A stretch of 5,955 nucleotides of DNA from Acidimicrobiia bacterium. Lineage in GTDB: Bacteria > Actinomycetota > Acidimicrobiia > Spongiisociales > UBA5794. Of the stretch, positions 5,867 through 5,955 are shown in pieces (position 1 is the stretch's first letter; each line of letters opens with the position of its first letter). A program made the position numbers and the translations under genes. Location of the stretch: assembly GCA_013003515.1 (NCBI GenBank), contig JABDIW010000096.1:1-5955 (forward strand). Direction: 5' to 3'. The notes under the pieces were generated by a model. That model was not told the origin of the DNA. It did not search any database and worked only from the letters and a program-made list of their open reading frames with translations.

Positions 5867-5955
5867 TCAGACGCCGAGCAGATCGAGCGACTGGGCGGCG
5901 CTTCGTGTCCGGTCGTCGTCGAGCGGTCCAGGAAGACCGGGGGAACGAGCCGCGA
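5867..5955 (-). CDS. C-terminal end of an unidentified convergent gene, partial
   Basis: On the - strand one frame is open from the right edge of the window to a TGA at 5867-5869 (read as TCA on the + strand). It encodes about 29 codons ending GPLDDDRTRSAAQSLDLLGV. The stop is only three bases past the cmk stop, a typical tail-to-tail arrangement, and the acidic then Leu-rich ending looks like a genuine protein C-terminus. I do not recognise the family. The two other - strand frames are also open in this short GC-rich segment, so openness alone proves little; the codon and residue pattern favours this one. Confidence 0.4.
   Translation of the reverse strand, partial: AARSPGLPGPLDDDRTRSAAQSLDLLGV

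Noticed and set aside
5843..5868. GAGGT/ACCTC repeat around the cmk stop as a bidirectional terminator
   Set aside because: The 5-base stem has a 16-base loop, does not extend and has no T-run on either side.

Overview
The window is a high-GC (about 65% by eye), tightly packed stretch of bacterial chromosome that reads almost entirely on the + strand. GTG starts and stop/start overlaps are frequent. The gene order (Nudix tail, xerD, a TraR/DksA-type zinc-finger protein, an HD-domain protein, scpA, scpB, an RluB-type pseudouridine synthase, aroA, cmk) and the protein sequences suggest an actinobacterium, possibly of the Acidimicrobiia type. That placement is inference from gene order and protein style, not from a marker gene.

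Layout: bases 1-83 hold the last codons of a probable Nudix hydrolase, whose stop overlaps the GTG start of xerD (80-949). A gap of about 106 bases (950-1055) follows. It is the only sizeable untranslated stretch, and it holds an imperfect hairpin, the best Shine-Dalgarno sequence of the window and a possible 14-codon leader ORF. Next come the TraR/DksA-like gene (1056-1403), an HD-domain protein (about 1382-1876), scpA (about 1918-2682), scpB (2682-3260), the pseudouridine synthase (3239-3961), aroA (3954-5228) and cmk (5216-5863). Adjacent genes mostly overlap by 1 to 22 bases, as expected of one translationally coupled operon. After cmk, a gene on the - strand appears to run in from the right edge and stops three bases beyond the cmk stop.

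Functionally this is housekeeping DNA. XerD (chromosome dimer resolution) and ScpA/ScpB (condensin partners of Smc) serve chromosome segregation. The pseudouridine synthase modifies 23S rRNA. AroA makes EPSP in the shikimate pathway and Cmk phosphorylates CMP/dCMP. Coupling scpA-scpB-rluB-cmk is a widespread bacterial arrangement.

I found no mobile element, CRISPR array, tRNA or rRNA, and no evidence of an undescribed multi-gene system. The most interesting point is the start of the pseudouridine synthase. Its S4 domain is fully encoded, but no ATG, GTG or TTG lies in frame upstream of it. An ATC codon sits exactly where the family's initiator Met normally is, five bases after a GGAG.
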